Both the position numbers and the translations under genes were made by a program. Below the pieces are notes generated by a model. It worked only from the letters and a program-made list of their open reading frames with translations, ran no database searches and was not told the origin of the DNA. Shown piece by piece: positions 13,864-14,153 of a stretch of DNA of 14,153 nt (position 1 is the first letter of the stretch; the number at the start of each line of letters is the position of its first letter). Source of the DNA: Azoarcus sp. GTDB lineage: Bacteria > Pseudomonadota > Gammaproteobacteria > Burkholderiales > Rhodocyclaceae. Where the stretch lies: NCBI GenBank assembly GCA_023230755.1, contig JALNWS010000108.1, positions 1-14,153 of the forward strand, given 5' to 3'.

Positions 13864-14153
13864 CCGCCCGTCTCCCAATCGAACCGCGGCCCCCCTCAGG
13901 TGCGGCCTCCGCGTCCGCCTTCCTGTCGCCGCGCGTGATGCTGGTCGGCTTCCTCGGCCTGCTGCTCGTGGCGCCGCTGGTGCTGTCGCCGTTCTACGTC
14001 ACGCTGCTCAACTACATCGGCCTGTACGCAATGGTCGCGCTCGGGCTGGTGCTGCTCACCGGCGTGGGCGGGCTCACCAGCTTCGGCCAGGCGGCCTTCG
14101 TCGGCCTTGGCGCCTATACCACCGGCGTGCTCACCACCGCCACCGACCTGCCC
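13860..14153 (+). CDS. livM: Liv-type ABC transporter permease (LivM family), N-terminal part cut by window end
   Basis: The ATG at 13860 overlaps the livH stop (ATGA, 13860-13863), with GGAGGAAG just upstream (13849-13856). Ninety-eight codons are present without a stop up to the window edge. A short Pro/Ala/Ser-rich cytoplasmic start is followed by two hydrophobic segments (about residues 25-46 and 50-72) and the LivM signature region GVGGLTSFGQAAFVGLGAYT (71-90). It is the second membrane subunit of the importer. The ATP-binding genes (LivG, LivF type) are not in the window and presumably follow. Confidence 0.9.
   Translation, partial: MTARLPIEPRPPSGAASASAFLSPRVMLVGFLGLLLVAPLVLSPFYVTLLNYIGLYAMVALGLVLLTGVGGLTSFGQAAFVGLGAYTTGVLTTATDLP

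Overview
The window reads as one GC-rich, entirely plus-strand catabolic operon followed by the start of an aromatic-acid-type ABC importer. Gene order and content (an extended two-subunit indolepyruvate:ferredoxin oxidoreductase, CoA-dependent aromatic catabolism, Liv-type transporter genes) suggest a denitrifying betaproteobacterium of the Thauera/Azoarcus/Aromatoleum group. This placement is inferred from gene content and style; no marker gene is present.

Layout. 1-2696: the C-terminal part of an IorA-like TPP and Fe-S subunit (gene cut by the left edge) and a complete IorB-like subunit with a long C-terminal extension. 2742-5712: a Rieske oxygenase system made of a phthalate-dioxygenase-type reductase, an alpha subunit and a beta subunit. 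The alpha and beta genes are separated by 169 bases that hold a large 70-base hairpin. 5726-9782: three translationally coupled genes, an acyl-CoA ligase starting at TTG, a thiolase-fold protein without the usual nucleophile, and a DUF35 zinc-ribbon/OB protein fused to an SDR domain that has lost its catalytic residues. 9822-11347: a cyclase-family (kynurenine formamidase/isatin hydrolase type) metal hydrolase and a catalytically intact SDR. 11409-14153: a periplasmic binding protein, a 265-base gap rich in consecutive hairpins, a LivH-type permease and the beginning of a LivM-type permease.

Proposed joint function (inference). The set fits a CoA-dependent route for an indole acid such as indole-3-acetate. 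The Rieske oxygenase would dihydroxylate C2-C3 of the indole ring, and the intact SDR would oxidise the product to dioxindole-3-acetate. The ligase would make the CoA thioester, and the thiolase-fold/DUF35 pair would release acetyl-CoA by retro-aldol cleavage to leave isatin. The cyclase-family hydrolase would open isatin to isatinate (2-aminophenylglyoxylate). IorAB could then act at either end: on indolepyruvate to feed the pathway, or on isatinate, itself an aryl 2-oxoacid, to yield 2-aminobenzoyl-CoA. The second possibility would make the operon a closed route to the known aerobic 2-aminobenzoyl-CoA pathway, and it is the most interesting hypothesis here. I recall auxin-degrading iad loci of Variovorax as carrying a Rieske system of this kind, but gene-by-gene correspondence cannot be checked here.

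No tRNA, rRNA, CRISPR array, transposase or transcriptional regulator was seen. The transporter ATPase genes and any regulator must lie outside the window.
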